Shown: positions 6,631-14,277 of the stretch, in pieces
How positions within the stretch are numbered: position 1 is the stretch's first letter
Layout: each line of letters starts with the position of its first letter
NCBI GenBank assembly: GCA_937983015.1
Contig: CALKAK010000145.1
Span: 1-17,698, forward strand
DNA from: an uncultured Bacillaceae bacterium
GTDB lineage: Bacteria > Bacillota > Bacilli > Bacillales > Caldibacillaceae
Direction of reading: 5' to 3'
Length of the DNA stretch: 17,698 nucleotides
Program-made: the position numbers and the translations under genes
The notes under the pieces: generated by a model
Seen by the model: only the letters and a program-made list of their open reading frames with translations
What the model was told of the DNA's origin: nothing
Databases searched by the model: none

Positions 6631-7578
6631 ATGAAACTTAAAAAATTAAGCGTAATCGCCGTACTCCTACTCAGTTTGTTCCTGGCTGCTTGCGGTGGCG
6701 GTGGTGATAATGAAGCGGAAAACTCGACAGAATCGCAACAAGATGAAACGACTGAAGAAGCAACGGAAGAAACTTCTGACGAGACTGCTGATGAAACGGC
6801 TGAAGAAGGGCCGAAACTCGTTGCTGGTTCCCCTTTGCAAGACGGTACATATACGTTAAAAGAAGTAGAATTTGACGATTATGGCTGGAAAGTTGAAATG
6901 TCCATCACCGTCGAAAACGGAAAGATCGTTGAATCCAATTACGATTACGTGAACGAAGAAGGAAAATTGAAGTCTGAAGATGAGGACTATCAACAGGCCA
7001 TGGTAGAAAAATCCGGTATCGGACCTGCCGATTTTATCCCACAGTTAAATGAAGCGCTTGTAGAAAAACAAAATCCATTTGATATTGAAGTCATCACCGG
7101 CGCAACCCATTCCTGGGAAGCGTTCCGCAACTATGCTCAGCAGCTCATTCAAGCGGCTCAAAAAGGTGATACATCAACGATTGAAATCCATGCTCAAGCT
7201 CCGCTTCAAGATGGTGAATACTCGCTTAAAGAAATCAATCCGGACGCTCACGGCTGGAGCATGTTCATTAACATGACCGTAGAAGGTGGAAAAATTACGG
7301 CCGTTGATTGGGACTATGTCAATACCGAAGGTGTCCTAAAATCTGAAGATGAAGGCTATCAACAAGCCATGACAGAAAAAGTCGGGTTGGGACCCAAAGA
7401 ATTCACCCCGCAGCTGGCTAATGATCTCATCGCCAAACAAAATGCATACGATGTCGAAGTCATAACTGGTGCGACCAGTACTTCTCATAAATTCAAAGTC
7501 TATGCCGCGCAGTTAATTAATGCAGCCCAAAAAGGTGATACTACACCGATCGAAGTTGACAACATGGTATTTGAATAA
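6631..7578 (+). CDS. pplA: PplA: surface lipoprotein with two FMN-binding domains
   Basis: A 315-residue extracellular flavoprotein, the terminal electron carrier of flavin EET. The signal peptide ends in lipobox LAAC with C21 as the lipid-anchored residue. A flexible acidic Glu/Thr-rich spacer follows (about 27-60), long enough to extend through the cell wall. Two homologous FMN_bind domains then lie at about 67-185 and 190-307, an internal duplication with a 123-residue offset. Each has the covalent attachment motif: VITGATHS (acceptor T159) and VITGATST (acceptor T282). FMN would be joined by phosphoester bond by the ApbE-type enzyme encoded next. The site GAAAGGAAGGA upstream supports the ATG at 6631. 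The gene follows a predicted Rex-like operator and ends at a hairpin, so it may be expressed more strongly than the rest of its arm. Confidence 0.93.
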   Translation: MKLKKLSVIAVLLLSLFLAACGGGGDNEAENSTESQQDETTEEATEETSDETADETAEEGPKLVAGSPLQDGTYTLKEVEFDDYGWKVEMSITVENGKIVESNYDYVNEEGKLKSEDEDYQQAMVEKSGIGPADFIPQLNEALVEKQNPFDIEVITGATHSWEAFRNYAQQLIQAAQKGDTSTIEIHAQAPLQDGEYSLKEINPDAHGWSMFINMTVEGGKITAVDWDYVNTEGVLKSEDEGYQQAMTEKVGLGPKEFTPQLANDLIAKQNAYDVEVITGATSTSHKFKVYAAQLINAAQKGDTTPIEVDNMVFE

Positions 7579-7614
7579 GTTCCAAATCAATATTCACTGA
7601 CAATTTTAGACGTT

Positions 7615-7662
7615 AAGGGGGCTGTCCAATAAGTCATTTTCGACTTTTGGATGCCCCTTTTC
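7615..7662 (+). terminator. Hairpin/terminator after pplA
   Basis: AAGGGGGC (7615-7622) pairs with GCCCCTT (7653-7659). Inner segments CCAA and AGTC (7626-7635) pair with GACT and TTGG (7642-7650), giving a long imperfect stem followed by TTTT. The sequence also resembles the GGGCTGTCC-type ends and repeats I associate with insertion sequences in Bacillaceae, so it could be an IS-derived terminator; no transposase is nearby. Confidence 0.55.
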
Positions 7663-7724
7663 GTGTTCAAAAACCTTGATAAATCAACATTCTTGAACAA
7701 CTCATAATTAAGTAAATATACTTT

Positions 7725-7753
7725 TTGACACCCCGCTATTTCCCCATCATAAA
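7725..7753 (+). promoter_or_regulatory. Predicted fmnB promoter
   Basis: A perfect TTGACA at 7725-7730, 17-bp spacer and CATAAA at 7748-7753 (4 of 6). It gives fmnB-dmkA-ecfA1-ecfA2-ecfT its own start behind the pplA terminator. A small hairpin, CTCGCC (7788-7793) with GGCGAG (7808-7813), sits in the leader just before the ribosome site. Confidence 0.5.
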
Positions 7754-7837
7754 TAAATTTTTATAAAATAGTATACTTTAAAAATAACTCGCCCGCGTAT
7801 TTTCCCAGGCGAGATCCTAATTCGGAAGGATGGAACT

Positions 7838-8878
7838 ATGAAAAGACTCGCTGCTTGTTTAATCATTAGCATTGCTTTTATCATCACGGCTTGCAGTCCA
7901 TCGGAAACCGACCAAGTCGAACCGATGAGTCGCACGGAATTTTTGATGGGAACGACCGTATCCGTAAAGACGTTTGACGGGGATATGGAAAAGGCTATGG
8001 ATGCCGTATTTGAGCACCTCAGGCTCCTTTCGGGGCAAATTTCTGTCAATGACCAAGAAACCGTATCCCTCATAGATAAAATTAACGAACAGGCTGGGAA
8101 AGAACCGGTACACGTTCCCGAACATATCTTTTATTTAATTAAAACAGGAAAAGAATATGGGGCTCTTTCCGAGGGCGCCTTTGATATCACAATCGGTCCG
8201 TTAACGGGATTGTGGCGCATCGGTTTTCCGGATGCGAGAAAACCTGCCGATAGCGAAATAAAAGAAGTATTACCTCTTATCGATTATCAGCTGCTTACGC
8301 TCGATGAAGCAGAACAAACAGTCTACCTGGAGAAACCGGGCATGCAACTGGATTTAGGCGCGATCGCCAAAGGTTTCATGACAGATGAAGTCGTGAAGAT
8401 CCTGCACGAACACGATGTAACGTCGGCCATCATCGATCTCGGTGGAAATATTTTTGTGTTGGGAAAAAACACCTCCGGAAAACCCTGGTCCGTTGGTGTT
8501 CAAGACCCATTTGCCCCGCGCGGTCAAATCGTCGGTAAACTGGAGGCTACAAACCAATCGATCGTGACATCGGGAATTTATGAACGAAATTTAGTCATCG
8601 ATGACAAGCTATACCACCACATCCTGAATCCAAAAGACGGTTATCCTTTCGATAATGAGATCGCTGGTGTTTCCGTCATCACTGACCGATCGATCGACGG
8701 GGATGCCCTTTCCACGATTCTATTCGCAAAAGGTTTGCAAGAAGGTTTACAATTTGCCGAGAAAATGGAGAATGTCGAAGCGATTTTCATCACAAAAGAT
8801 CGCAAGGTTTACATCACATCCGGTTTAAAAGACAATTTTGAATTAGTTTCTGAAGATTATGAACTCATCCGTGAGTAA
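7838..8878 (+). CDS. fmnB: FmnB: ApbE-family FAD:protein FMN transferase lipoprotein
   Basis: A 346-residue extracytoplasmic enzyme that uses FAD and Mg2+ to attach FMN to a threonine of FMN_bind domains, here the two sites of PplA. The signal peptide ends in lipobox ITAC with C19 lipidated. ApbE features in order: FLMGTTVSV (35-43), GAFDITIGPLTGLW (113-126), LDLGAIAKGF (171-180), IIDLGGN (198-204), HHILNPKDGYP (260-270) and the metal-binding loop DGDALST (287-293), where D289 and T293 would hold Mg2+. The length is normal, and GGAAGGA 7 nt before the ATG fixes the start. It matches FmnB of the Listeria EET locus by family, lipobox and neighbours. FAD must be exported to serve it, which would explain the ECF genes downstream. 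Confidence 0.93.
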   Translation: MKRLAACLIISIAFIITACSPSETDQVEPMSRTEFLMGTTVSVKTFDGDMEKAMDAVFEHLRLLSGQISVNDQETVSLIDKINEQAGKEPVHVPEHIFYLIKTGKEYGALSEGAFDITIGPLTGLWRIGFPDARKPADSEIKEVLPLIDYQLLTLDEAEQTVYLEKPGMQLDLGAIAKGFMTDEVVKILHEHDVTSAIIDLGGNIFVLGKNTSGKPWSVGVQDPFAPRGQIVGKLEATNQSIVTSGIYERNLVIDDKLYHHILNPKDGYPFDNEIAGVSVITDRSIDGDALSTILFAKGLQEGLQFAEKMENVEAIFITKDRKVYITSGLKDNFELVSEDYELIRE

Positions 8879-8944
8879 GGAGAAGCCGATTCCCGAGTCA
8901 TTGATGAAAGTTATCGTACCTTCTTCTGGAAAGGTGATTGGAAA

Positions 8945-9883
8945 ATGACGTTTAGAACTTTTTTAAAACTCGTTGAAATTAAAACGAAATTATGCAGCGT
9001 TTTACCTTTTACCATCGGTATTTTATATACTTACTATCATTTAGGAGAACTCAAATTAGGAAATACCCTTATCTTTTTTTTGGCGATGGTTATATTCGAT
9101 ATGACGGCGACGGCTATCAACAATTATATGGATTATAAGAAAGCAAAAAGTGAGGAATATCGGCGTACGGAAAACATCATCGGGCAGAAGAATGTTCCCG
9201 AATGGCTCGTGATTTCCATCATTTTAACATTGCTTACCATCGCTACCGCACTCGGAATCATTCTTGTTTTCCGGACGAATTTGATCTTGCTATTTATCGG
9301 CATGGTTTGTTTTGGAATCGGTATTTTTTATACGTTCGGACCGATTCCTTTTTCACGTATGCCCCTCGGCGAGATTCTTTCCGGTCTGACGATGGGGTTC
9401 GGCATCGTTTTCCTGGCGGTATTCGTCAACAGTTTTGACAAGGGAATCATTTCCCTCATCTGGCAAAATCGTAATTTAATCATCCATATGGATATCCTGA
9501 CATTACTGGAAATTGTCTTGATTTCCCTTCCCTGTGTATTTACAATAGCAAATGTCATGCTCGCCAATAATATTTGCGATTTGAAATACGATATTAAAAA
9601 TCAGCGGTTCACATTACCTTACTATATCGGGAAACGAAATGCTATCATCTTATTCAATTTGTTGTACGTGTCTACTTTCGTGGCCATTATTTTGGCAGTC
9701 ATTCTTAAATTGTTCCCTGGAATTATGTTATTATCGTTATTGGTAGCCATTCCCGTTTACAAACATATCGCTATTTTTAATAAAGAACAGAGCAAGGCGA
9801 AAACCTTTGACGTCTCCGTTAAAAATCTAGTCCTGATTGACGGTACCATCATTTCTCTTTTGCTACTTTCAGTAATTTTTTAG
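8945..9883 (+). CDS. dmkA: DmkA: UbiA-family quinone prenyltransferase
   Basis: A 312-residue polytopic membrane enzyme of the UbiA/MenA family. It joins a polyprenyl chain to 1,4-dihydroxy-2-naphthoate to make demethylmenaquinone. The first aspartate motif is NNYMDYKKAK (59-68) and the second is DLKYDIKNQ in the later cytoplasmic loop; both bind Mg2+-diphosphate. About eight hydrophobic segments are visible. In the Listeria EET locus DmkA is a second MenA-like enzyme that supplies a dedicated quinone pool with side chains from DmkB, encoded in the other arm here. It lies 66 bp after fmnB and 10 bp before ecfA1, so they are probably co-transcribed. By sequence alone it could be the housekeeping MenA; the EET context favours DmkA. 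Confidence 0.87.
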   Translation: MTFRTFLKLVEIKTKLCSVLPFTIGILYTYYHLGELKLGNTLIFFLAMVIFDMTATAINNYMDYKKAKSEEYRRTENIIGQKNVPEWLVISIILTLLTIATALGIILVFRTNLILLFIGMVCFGIGIFYTFGPIPFSRMPLGEILSGLTMGFGIVFLAVFVNSFDKGIISLIWQNRNLIIHMDILTLLEIVLISLPCVFTIANVMLANNICDLKYDIKNQRFTLPYYIGKRNAIILFNLLYVSTFVAIILAVILKLFPGIMLLSLLVAIPVYKHIAIFNKEQSKAKTFDVSVKNLVLIDGTIISLLLLSVIF

Positions 9884-9893
9884 GAGGTGAAGG

Positions 9894-10724
9894 GTGATGG
9901 GAGATGCGGTCATCGAAGTCAAAGATCTATCCTTTCGTTATAACAAAAGCGAGGAGAAAGCGGTTTTATCTTCACTGTCATTTACAGTGAACAAAGGTGA
10001 GTGGATAGCTATTGTCGGACCGAACGGATCCGGTAAATCGACTTTGGCAAATTTACTCTGCGGTCTCCTAAAGCCCGACCAGGGGACGATCTACATCAAA
10101 GGAAAACCGTTAAATGACGAAACGATCTGGGAAATCCGAGAAAAAATGGGCGTTATTTTTCAAAATCCGGATCATCAATTTATCGGGACAACCGTGCAAG
10201 ATGATGTTGCTTTCAGCCTGGAGAATATGAATCTGCCTTATGAAGAAATGCAAAGACGGGTCGACCGGGCCCTCCGTCAAGTTGGGATGGCGGAATACCG
10301 GGAAAAAGATCCGTCCTATCTTTCCGGTGGACAGAAAAGACGGGTCAGCATTGCCGGGATTTTAGCAATGGAACCAGAAATTATCATCTTCGATGAGGCC
10401 TTCACGATGCTCGATCCAAAAAGCCGGCGGGAGCTTTTTTCCCTGCTCAAAGAAATGCAAGCGTCCGGCCAATTAACAATGGTGTCCATCACCCATGATA
10501 TGGAAGAAGCCGCTTTGGCCGATCGCATTATCGTGTTAAACAAGGGGAAAATATCACGAATCGGAACACCTGGGGAAGTGTTTCCCGAAACGACGGAACT
10601 GCTTGCCCCCTTTAGCGAACGGCTGCGCCGTTTATTGATCCAAAAAGGGCGAAGACTTCCCGACAAATACATGACAGAAACGGAATTGATCGAATGGTTA
10701 TGGAAATACAATTTCACAACGTAA
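9894..10724 (+). CDS. ecfA1: Energy-coupling factor ABC ATPase EcfA1
   Basis: A 276-residue cytoplasmic ATPase of an ECF-type vitamin transporter. Walker A is GPNGSGKST (42-50), Q-loop Q90, signature LSGGQ (143-147), Walker B ends D167-E168 and the switch histidine is H201. The C-terminal extension is typical of EcfA subunits. AGGAGGTGA upstream supports either the GTG at 9894 or the adjacent ATG at 9897. It overlaps ecfA2 by 31 bp. The A1/A2/T trio shares its transcription unit with fmnB and dmkA. By analogy with Listeria, where a specialised ECF module moves FAD out for FmnB, it probably serves flavin trafficking. A general vitamin ECF module is the alternative if this is the only copy in the genome. 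Confidence 0.88.
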   Translation: MMGDAVIEVKDLSFRYNKSEEKAVLSSLSFTVNKGEWIAIVGPNGSGKSTLANLLCGLLKPDQGTIYIKGKPLNDETIWEIREKMGVIFQNPDHQFIGTTVQDDVAFSLENMNLPYEEMQRRVDRALRQVGMAEYREKDPSYLSGGQKRRVSIAGILAMEPEIIIFDEAFTMLDPKSRRELFSLLKEMQASGQLTMVSITHDMEEAALADRIIVLNKGKISRIGTPGEVFPETTELLAPFSERLRRLLIQKGRRLPDKYMTETELIEWLWKYNFTT

Positions 10725-11557
10725 CAGCTGATTACAAAACCGGGCCGTTAAAGAAAACCCGGGCTTTAAACGATGTCACTCTTTCGATTCCGAGCGGAGA
10801 TATGATCGCTATCGTCGGCCAGACGGGAGCCGGGAAATCGAGTTTGTTAAAAACGATGAACGGTCTGCTCCTGCCAGCGGAAGGTTTCGTCGCCATCGGG
10901 GGAATGAAAATTCACCACCAAACGGACAAATTAACATTAAAACGGGTGCGGAAGAAGGTGGGGATGGTTTTACAGTTTCCCGAGTCCCAGCTTTTTGCTG
11001 AAAATGTTGAAAAAGATATTTGTTTTGGCCCGCTCAATTACGGTGTTCCGCTAGCTGAAGCGAGAAAACTTGCCAGAAAAACGCTGCAGCTTGTCGGTCT
11101 GTCAGCTGATATATTGTCCAAATCGCCCTTTTCCCTATCCGGCGGCGAAAAGAGACGGGTAGCCATCGCCGGGATTTTAGCGCTTGAGCCGGAAATCCTC
11201 GTATTAGATGAACCGGGTGTCGGACTGGATCCCGAAGGAAAGGAAGAAATCTTTCAATTGTTGACAAAACTGAACCGGGAAAAAGGAATGACCATTTTAT
11301 TTGTCACCCACGATATGAATGAGGTCGCTCGTTATGCCGAAAACGTTATTGTGATGCAAAATGGACGGGTCATTTTTTATGGGAAGAAGCATGACCTGTT
11401 TTTAAATCAGGAACTGATCCAAATGATGCACCTTGACTTGCCTGATGCGCTCCGTTTTCAGCGGTTGTTCGAAAAAAAGATCGGTAAACCGCTGCCGAAA
11501 ATCTGTTTGACAGAAGAAGAGTTAGCTGATGTATTAATCGAGGCGGGTTACGCATGA
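10694..11557 (+). CDS. ecfA2: Energy-coupling factor ABC ATPase EcfA2
   Basis: A 287-residue partner ATPase that would form a heterodimer with EcfA1. Walker A is GQTGAGKSS (42-50), the Q-loop segment is LQFPESQLF, signature LSGGE (148-152), Walker B LVLDEP with D172-E173, and the switch histidine is H206. GQTGAGKS and LQFPESQLF are typical of EcfA2 rather than EcfA1. The ATG at 10694 lies inside ecfA1 and an in-frame ATG follows at 10700; neither has a strong Shine-Dalgarno, so translation is probably coupled to ecfA1. It joins ecfT through an ATGA overlap. Confidence 0.9.
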   Translation: MVMEIQFHNVTADYKTGPLKKTRALNDVTLSIPSGDMIAIVGQTGAGKSSLLKTMNGLLLPAEGFVAIGGMKIHHQTDKLTLKRVRKKVGMVLQFPESQLFAENVEKDICFGPLNYGVPLAEARKLARKTLQLVGLSADILSKSPFSLSGGEKRRVAIAGILALEPEILVLDEPGVGLDPEGKEEIFQLLTKLNREKGMTILFVTHDMNEVARYAENVIVMQNGRVIFYGKKHDLFLNQELIQMMHLDLPDALRFQRLFEKKIGKPLPKICLTEEELADVLIEAGYA

Positions 11558-12357
11558 ATTATTTATTGTTAGGCCGCTATATCCCGGTGACATCTATATT
11601 ACACAAGCTGGATCCGCGCACAAAACTGATTTCCGCCGTTCTATTTATCATATTGATCGTGAACGTAAACAACGGGGCCGCATTCCTGGCTCTTTGGGGA
11701 ATAGCTTTCCTCGTGATGTACATATCCCGGATTCCCCCGCGAGTCTATTTTCGCGGAATCAAACCAATACTCTGGTTCATTATTTTAACAGCCATTCTCC
11801 AAATGTTATTTACAACGGGAACAAAAACTTTTTTTCAGTGGAGAATGATTACTATTTCCGACTATGGGATCGAGAGAGGACTATTTATTTTCTTCCGTTT
11901 TACCCTCATCACCCTATTGTCAATTGCTGTCACATTGACAACAAAACCGATTGACCTGACGGACGGTTTGTCCTTTCTTTTGAAACCATTCCAATATTTA
12001 AAAGTCCCGGTGAATGAATTGTCAATCACCCTTGCTATCGCCTTCCGCTTTATCCCCAATTTGCTAGATGAAACACAAAAAGTGATGGATGCCCAGCGAA
12101 TCCGCGGCAATGAATTCGGGGTCGGTTCACCATTACAACAAATGAAAGCCTTGGTTCCCGTCTTCTTACCGATCTTCGCCAGCACCTTGCAACGGTCCGA
12201 AGAACTGGCCAACGTGATGGATGTTCGCGGCTTTCGGGCGGATCAAAAACGTTCCAGTTTTCGCCAATTACAGTGGAAGAAAATGGACACCCTTTCCTTA
12301 TGTATCGTGATTGTTTTCATTATATGGATCCGCTGGTTGAACATCCATTTTAATTAG
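11554..12357 (+). CDS. ecfT: EcfT transmembrane coupling subunit (FmnA-like)
   Basis: A 267-residue membrane scaffold that links the two EcfA ATPases to a substrate-binding S subunit. There are about five or six hydrophobic segments, then the cytoplasmic coupling helices with AQRIRG (180-185) and NVMDVRGF (220-227). Classical EcfT proteins usually carry Ala-Arg-Gly at both positions; here they are Ile-Arg-Gly and Val-Arg-Gly. In Listeria EET the EcfT-like FmnA is a specialised paralogue for flavin trafficking, and this protein may be its counterpart. No S subunit such as RibU lies in the window, so it would have to be encoded elsewhere. It starts in the ATGA overlap with ecfA2 and ends the right arm; I see no clear terminator after it. 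Confidence 0.88.
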   Translation: MNYLLLGRYIPVTSILHKLDPRTKLISAVLFIILIVNVNNGAAFLALWGIAFLVMYISRIPPRVYFRGIKPILWFIILTAILQMLFTTGTKTFFQWRMITISDYGIERGLFIFFRFTLITLLSIAVTLTTKPIDLTDGLSFLLKPFQYLKVPVNELSITLAIAFRFIPNLLDETQKVMDAQRIRGNEFGVGSPLQQMKALVPVFLPIFASTLQRSEELANVMDVRGFRADQKRSSFRQLQWKKMDTLSLCIVIVFIIWIRWLNIHFN

Positions 12358-12400
12358 TGATCACAGTACGAACCTTTTCCGATCAACGATCTTTCCGGTA

Positions 12401-12656
12401 TCAATGCAAATGTTTTTCTTTCCCTAGTAGTTGGATGTAGTCTCGAACAAAAGTCCCCCACCGGCTGCCGATTGTATATCCCCGGTATTTTGCCCAAATG
12501 GATCACGTTGATGAACCCTTCCCGGCTATTTATGCTGGAACAGAACATGTACAAATTCACGTCGATAGGTTTATCGTAACCTCCGTAATCGAATCCGGTA
12601 ATAAGGTTCAACCCATAGAAAACAAACATCGTCCTCAATAAAGAAAGGCCACACAT
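12401..12656 (-). pseudogene. Possible small frameshifted gene, unidentified
   Basis: An ATG at 12656 follows a good site (AAAGGGAG, 5-6 nt upstream) and begins MCGLSLLRTMFVFYGLNL. The uninterrupted frame runs about 100 codons and overlaps the ecfT stop. Removing one base from the T-run at 12488-12491 switches it to a more protein-like ending (KYRGYTIGSRWGTFVRDY then LLGKEKHLH) and a stop at 12401, giving about 84 residues. I do not recognise the product. It lies right after the dead GNAT gene and may itself be broken. Chance similarity to coding sequence cannot be excluded. Confidence 0.3.
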
Positions 12657-12669
12657 ATCCACTCCCTTT

Positions 12670-13155
12670 TTATGTGTAGCCTCCTTTAATGATCGTTGGA
12701 AACACCGTGCGCTTATAAGTAATGGTACATCGTAATCGTGCATCTTTAAATGCCAGACTTTCACACAATTTGACTTTCGGATTCCCGGCGAAAACAATTC
12801 ATCGAACCTCAATAAATCCTTCTTGTTTTAATTGTTCCAACCTCGCTTGGAGCAATTGTCTCCCAATCCCTTGCCTGCGATATTTCTCAAAACAAATATT
12901 CCATAAATAAATCCGATAGTTTTGACAGAAAACCGATCATTTCTTCCTCCAATCAGAACCTATCCGGTAATCAAATTGTTTTAAATGGATACTAAATGGT
13001 AGCAACCTTTATTTTTTAAAAGAGTTTCTATGAACACTTTCGCTTCCGCTTTAGTTAGTTTTACTTCACCTTCCTTCCCTTCAAAAATAGCCCATGGAGT
13101 ATGATTGATTGAATATGATCTCCATGTACTTTTCATTTGCTTTTCTTATTTCCAT
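12670..13155 (-). pseudogene. Decayed GNAT-family N-acetyltransferase
   Basis: The remains span about 162 codons, the size of a complete GNAT protein. The N-terminus MEIRKANEKYMEII starts at an ATG (13155) with GAAGGA upstream. A shift leads to a frame reading HTPWAIFEGKEGEVKL, and another shift near 12985 leads to FDYRIGSDWRKK, then a TGA at 12937-12939, then YLWNICFEKYRRQGIG with the acetyl-CoA-binding motif (RRQGIGRQLL). A second in-frame TGA lies at 12799-12801. The C-terminus contains FAGNPKVKLCESLAF, which matches the usual GNAT ending. Both TGAs sit in the same frame. A functional enzyme is very unlikely. Confidence 0.75.
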
Positions 13156-13334
13156 TACACATCCTTCTGTTTTTAACATGCAAAAATTCTGTTTTTTTAT
13201 TTCCTCTTTAAAAGAGTAACAATGAATTGTTCCCGGATGCTTTTGGAAAGGACCAGAGTACTTTTTCCTTCAATCATTAAAACGAAGATTCTATCCCGAT
13301 AAGCAAAATTCCTTCTTGCTATTTAATAGGCATT
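13156..13334. other. Probable decayed coding sequence upstream of the GNAT remnant
   Basis: On the minus strand two overlapping frames look protein-like. One reads FAYRDRIFVLMIEGKSTL then SKSIREQFIVTLLKRK with a stop at 13197; the other reads YSGPFQKHPGTIHCYSF then KEEIKKQN. Neither has a supported start. This may be the worn 3' part of another gene; no family was recognised. Confidence 0.25.
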
Positions 13335-13370
13335 AAAAAAGGCTAACCGGTCTATTCTAACCGGTTAGCC
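13335..13370 (-). terminator. Terminator of the cupredoxin gene
   Basis: A perfect 11-bp stem, GGCTAACCGGT (13341-13351) with ACCGGTTAGCC (13360-13370), has an 8-nt loop. On the minus strand it is followed by six T residues (13335-13340). Confidence 0.88.
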
Positions 13371-13401
13371 TGTAGGATCTTCATTCCATGATAAGTTTTT
13401 C

Positions 13402-13776
13402 TTATTGTACATGGAGTTCTCCAACCATACCTTCTTTTTCGTGAAAACGACAAATCACTTTAAAGGTTCCAGCTGTCTGTGGTTCAACGGTCACCATTTT
13501 TTCTACTCCGGGTTTTAACTCCACATCGACATCCAGTTCTTCCACCGTAAATGTGTGATCGTTCACCCCCTTATTTTTCAGCCATATCTTCGTTTTTTCA
13601 CCTTTTGCAATCCTAATCTCTTTCGGATCGAAATAATTGTCATAAAGTTCAACGACTATCGTTCGCCCCTCTTCTCCCACAGGGGATTCCGGAGCCTGGG
13701 ATAAGGCATTTCGCGAACCTAAAGTAATTCCCAGAACCGTTATGGCGACCGTGATGAGCAATCTGAAAAAGCGCAA
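13402..13776 (-). CDS. Secreted cupredoxin-domain copper protein
   Basis: A 124-residue exported blue-copper-type protein. An N-terminal signal peptide (about 1-28, probable cut after the second Ala of ALSQA) is followed by one cupredoxin domain. Putative type 1 copper ligands are H74 (NDHTF), C109, H112 and M117 (in CRFHEKEGM), the usual His-Cys-His-Met set. The start is a TTG at 13776, supported by AGGAAG just upstream; no ATG fits the frame. It has its own terminator and no operon partner. Related proteins resemble the cupredoxin domain of nitrous oxide reductase or cytochrome oxidase subunit II, but the CuA pattern with two cysteines is absent. It could carry single electrons or bind copper outside the membrane. 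Any link to the EET locus 1 kb away is speculation. Confidence 0.85.
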   Translation of the reverse strand: MRFFRLLITVAITVLGITLGSRNALSQAPESPVGEEGRTIVVELYDNYFDPKEIRIAKGEKTKIWLKNKGVNDHTFTVEELDVDVELKPGVEKMVTVEPQTAGTFKVICRFHEKEGMVGELHVQ

Positions 13777-13849
13777 ATTTACTTCCTACCCCCTTTCCTC
13801 TCTTATTTTTTTCCAATTCATAAAAAATATCACGAAAAATTGGAAACAA

Positions 13850-14206
13850 GTGGACAGGGAGAGAGAAATTTGCCGTTTGCAGTTTAAGTGAGGGAATCAG
13901 CGAAATTGGTCGCTATCGGTCTTATGAACCTTCCTTGCTGGAAATAATGCCTTTAATTCAAAATGTATTTTTATGCTGATATATAAAACCATAATCACAC
14001 AAGCTAGTTCTCTTCCGAATCATGAATTTCATAGCAATGCTTCTTATTTGCAAAATCGAAAATGAAAATTGTTGAGGCGAACAAAATTCCTTAAGAATTG
14101 AAATACGCATTTCAACGGATACAAACCTTCGTAAATGGTTACTATACTTTCATGAATCCCCCTTTGATGATGGATATCCTTCTATATTTTTCTTCTTTGC
14201 GCTTCA
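13850..14206. other. Intergenic region, nothing recognised
   Basis: About 360 AT-rich bases between the cupredoxin gene and the VOC pseudogene. No open frame with a ribosome site, no RNA gene signature and no clear terminator was found on either strand. Confidence 0.5.
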
Positions 14207-14221
14207 ATGGAAACGGTTTCT
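14207..14221. promoter_or_regulatory. cre-like catabolite control site
   Basis: ATGGAAACGGTTTCT fits the loose CcpA consensus WTGNAANCGNWNNCW and contains the palindrome GAAACGGTTTC. It lies about 57 bp upstream of the VOC pseudogene start. With a single site and a dead gene downstream, function is uncertain. Confidence 0.35.
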
Positions 14222-14277
14222 TTTTTTCAAAATCCATCTATGTAAATCCATGATTAATACCGGAAGGGATGTTGATC

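Noticed and set aside
12722..12910. Plus-strand 62-codon open frame
   Set aside because: It is antisense to the GNAT motif A region (RRQGIGRQLL), which explains the open frame.
12981..13136. Minus-strand 51-codon gene starting MKSTWRSYS
   Set aside because: It has no ribosome site, and its reading (HTPWAIFEGKEGEVKL) fits as the middle piece of the frameshifted GNAT pseudogene spanning 12670-13155.
13649..13849. Minus-strand ATG-initiated 66-codon frame overlapping the cupredoxin gene
   Set aside because: It is out of frame with the cupredoxin domain; the TTG start at 13776 with AGGAAG explains the real gene.
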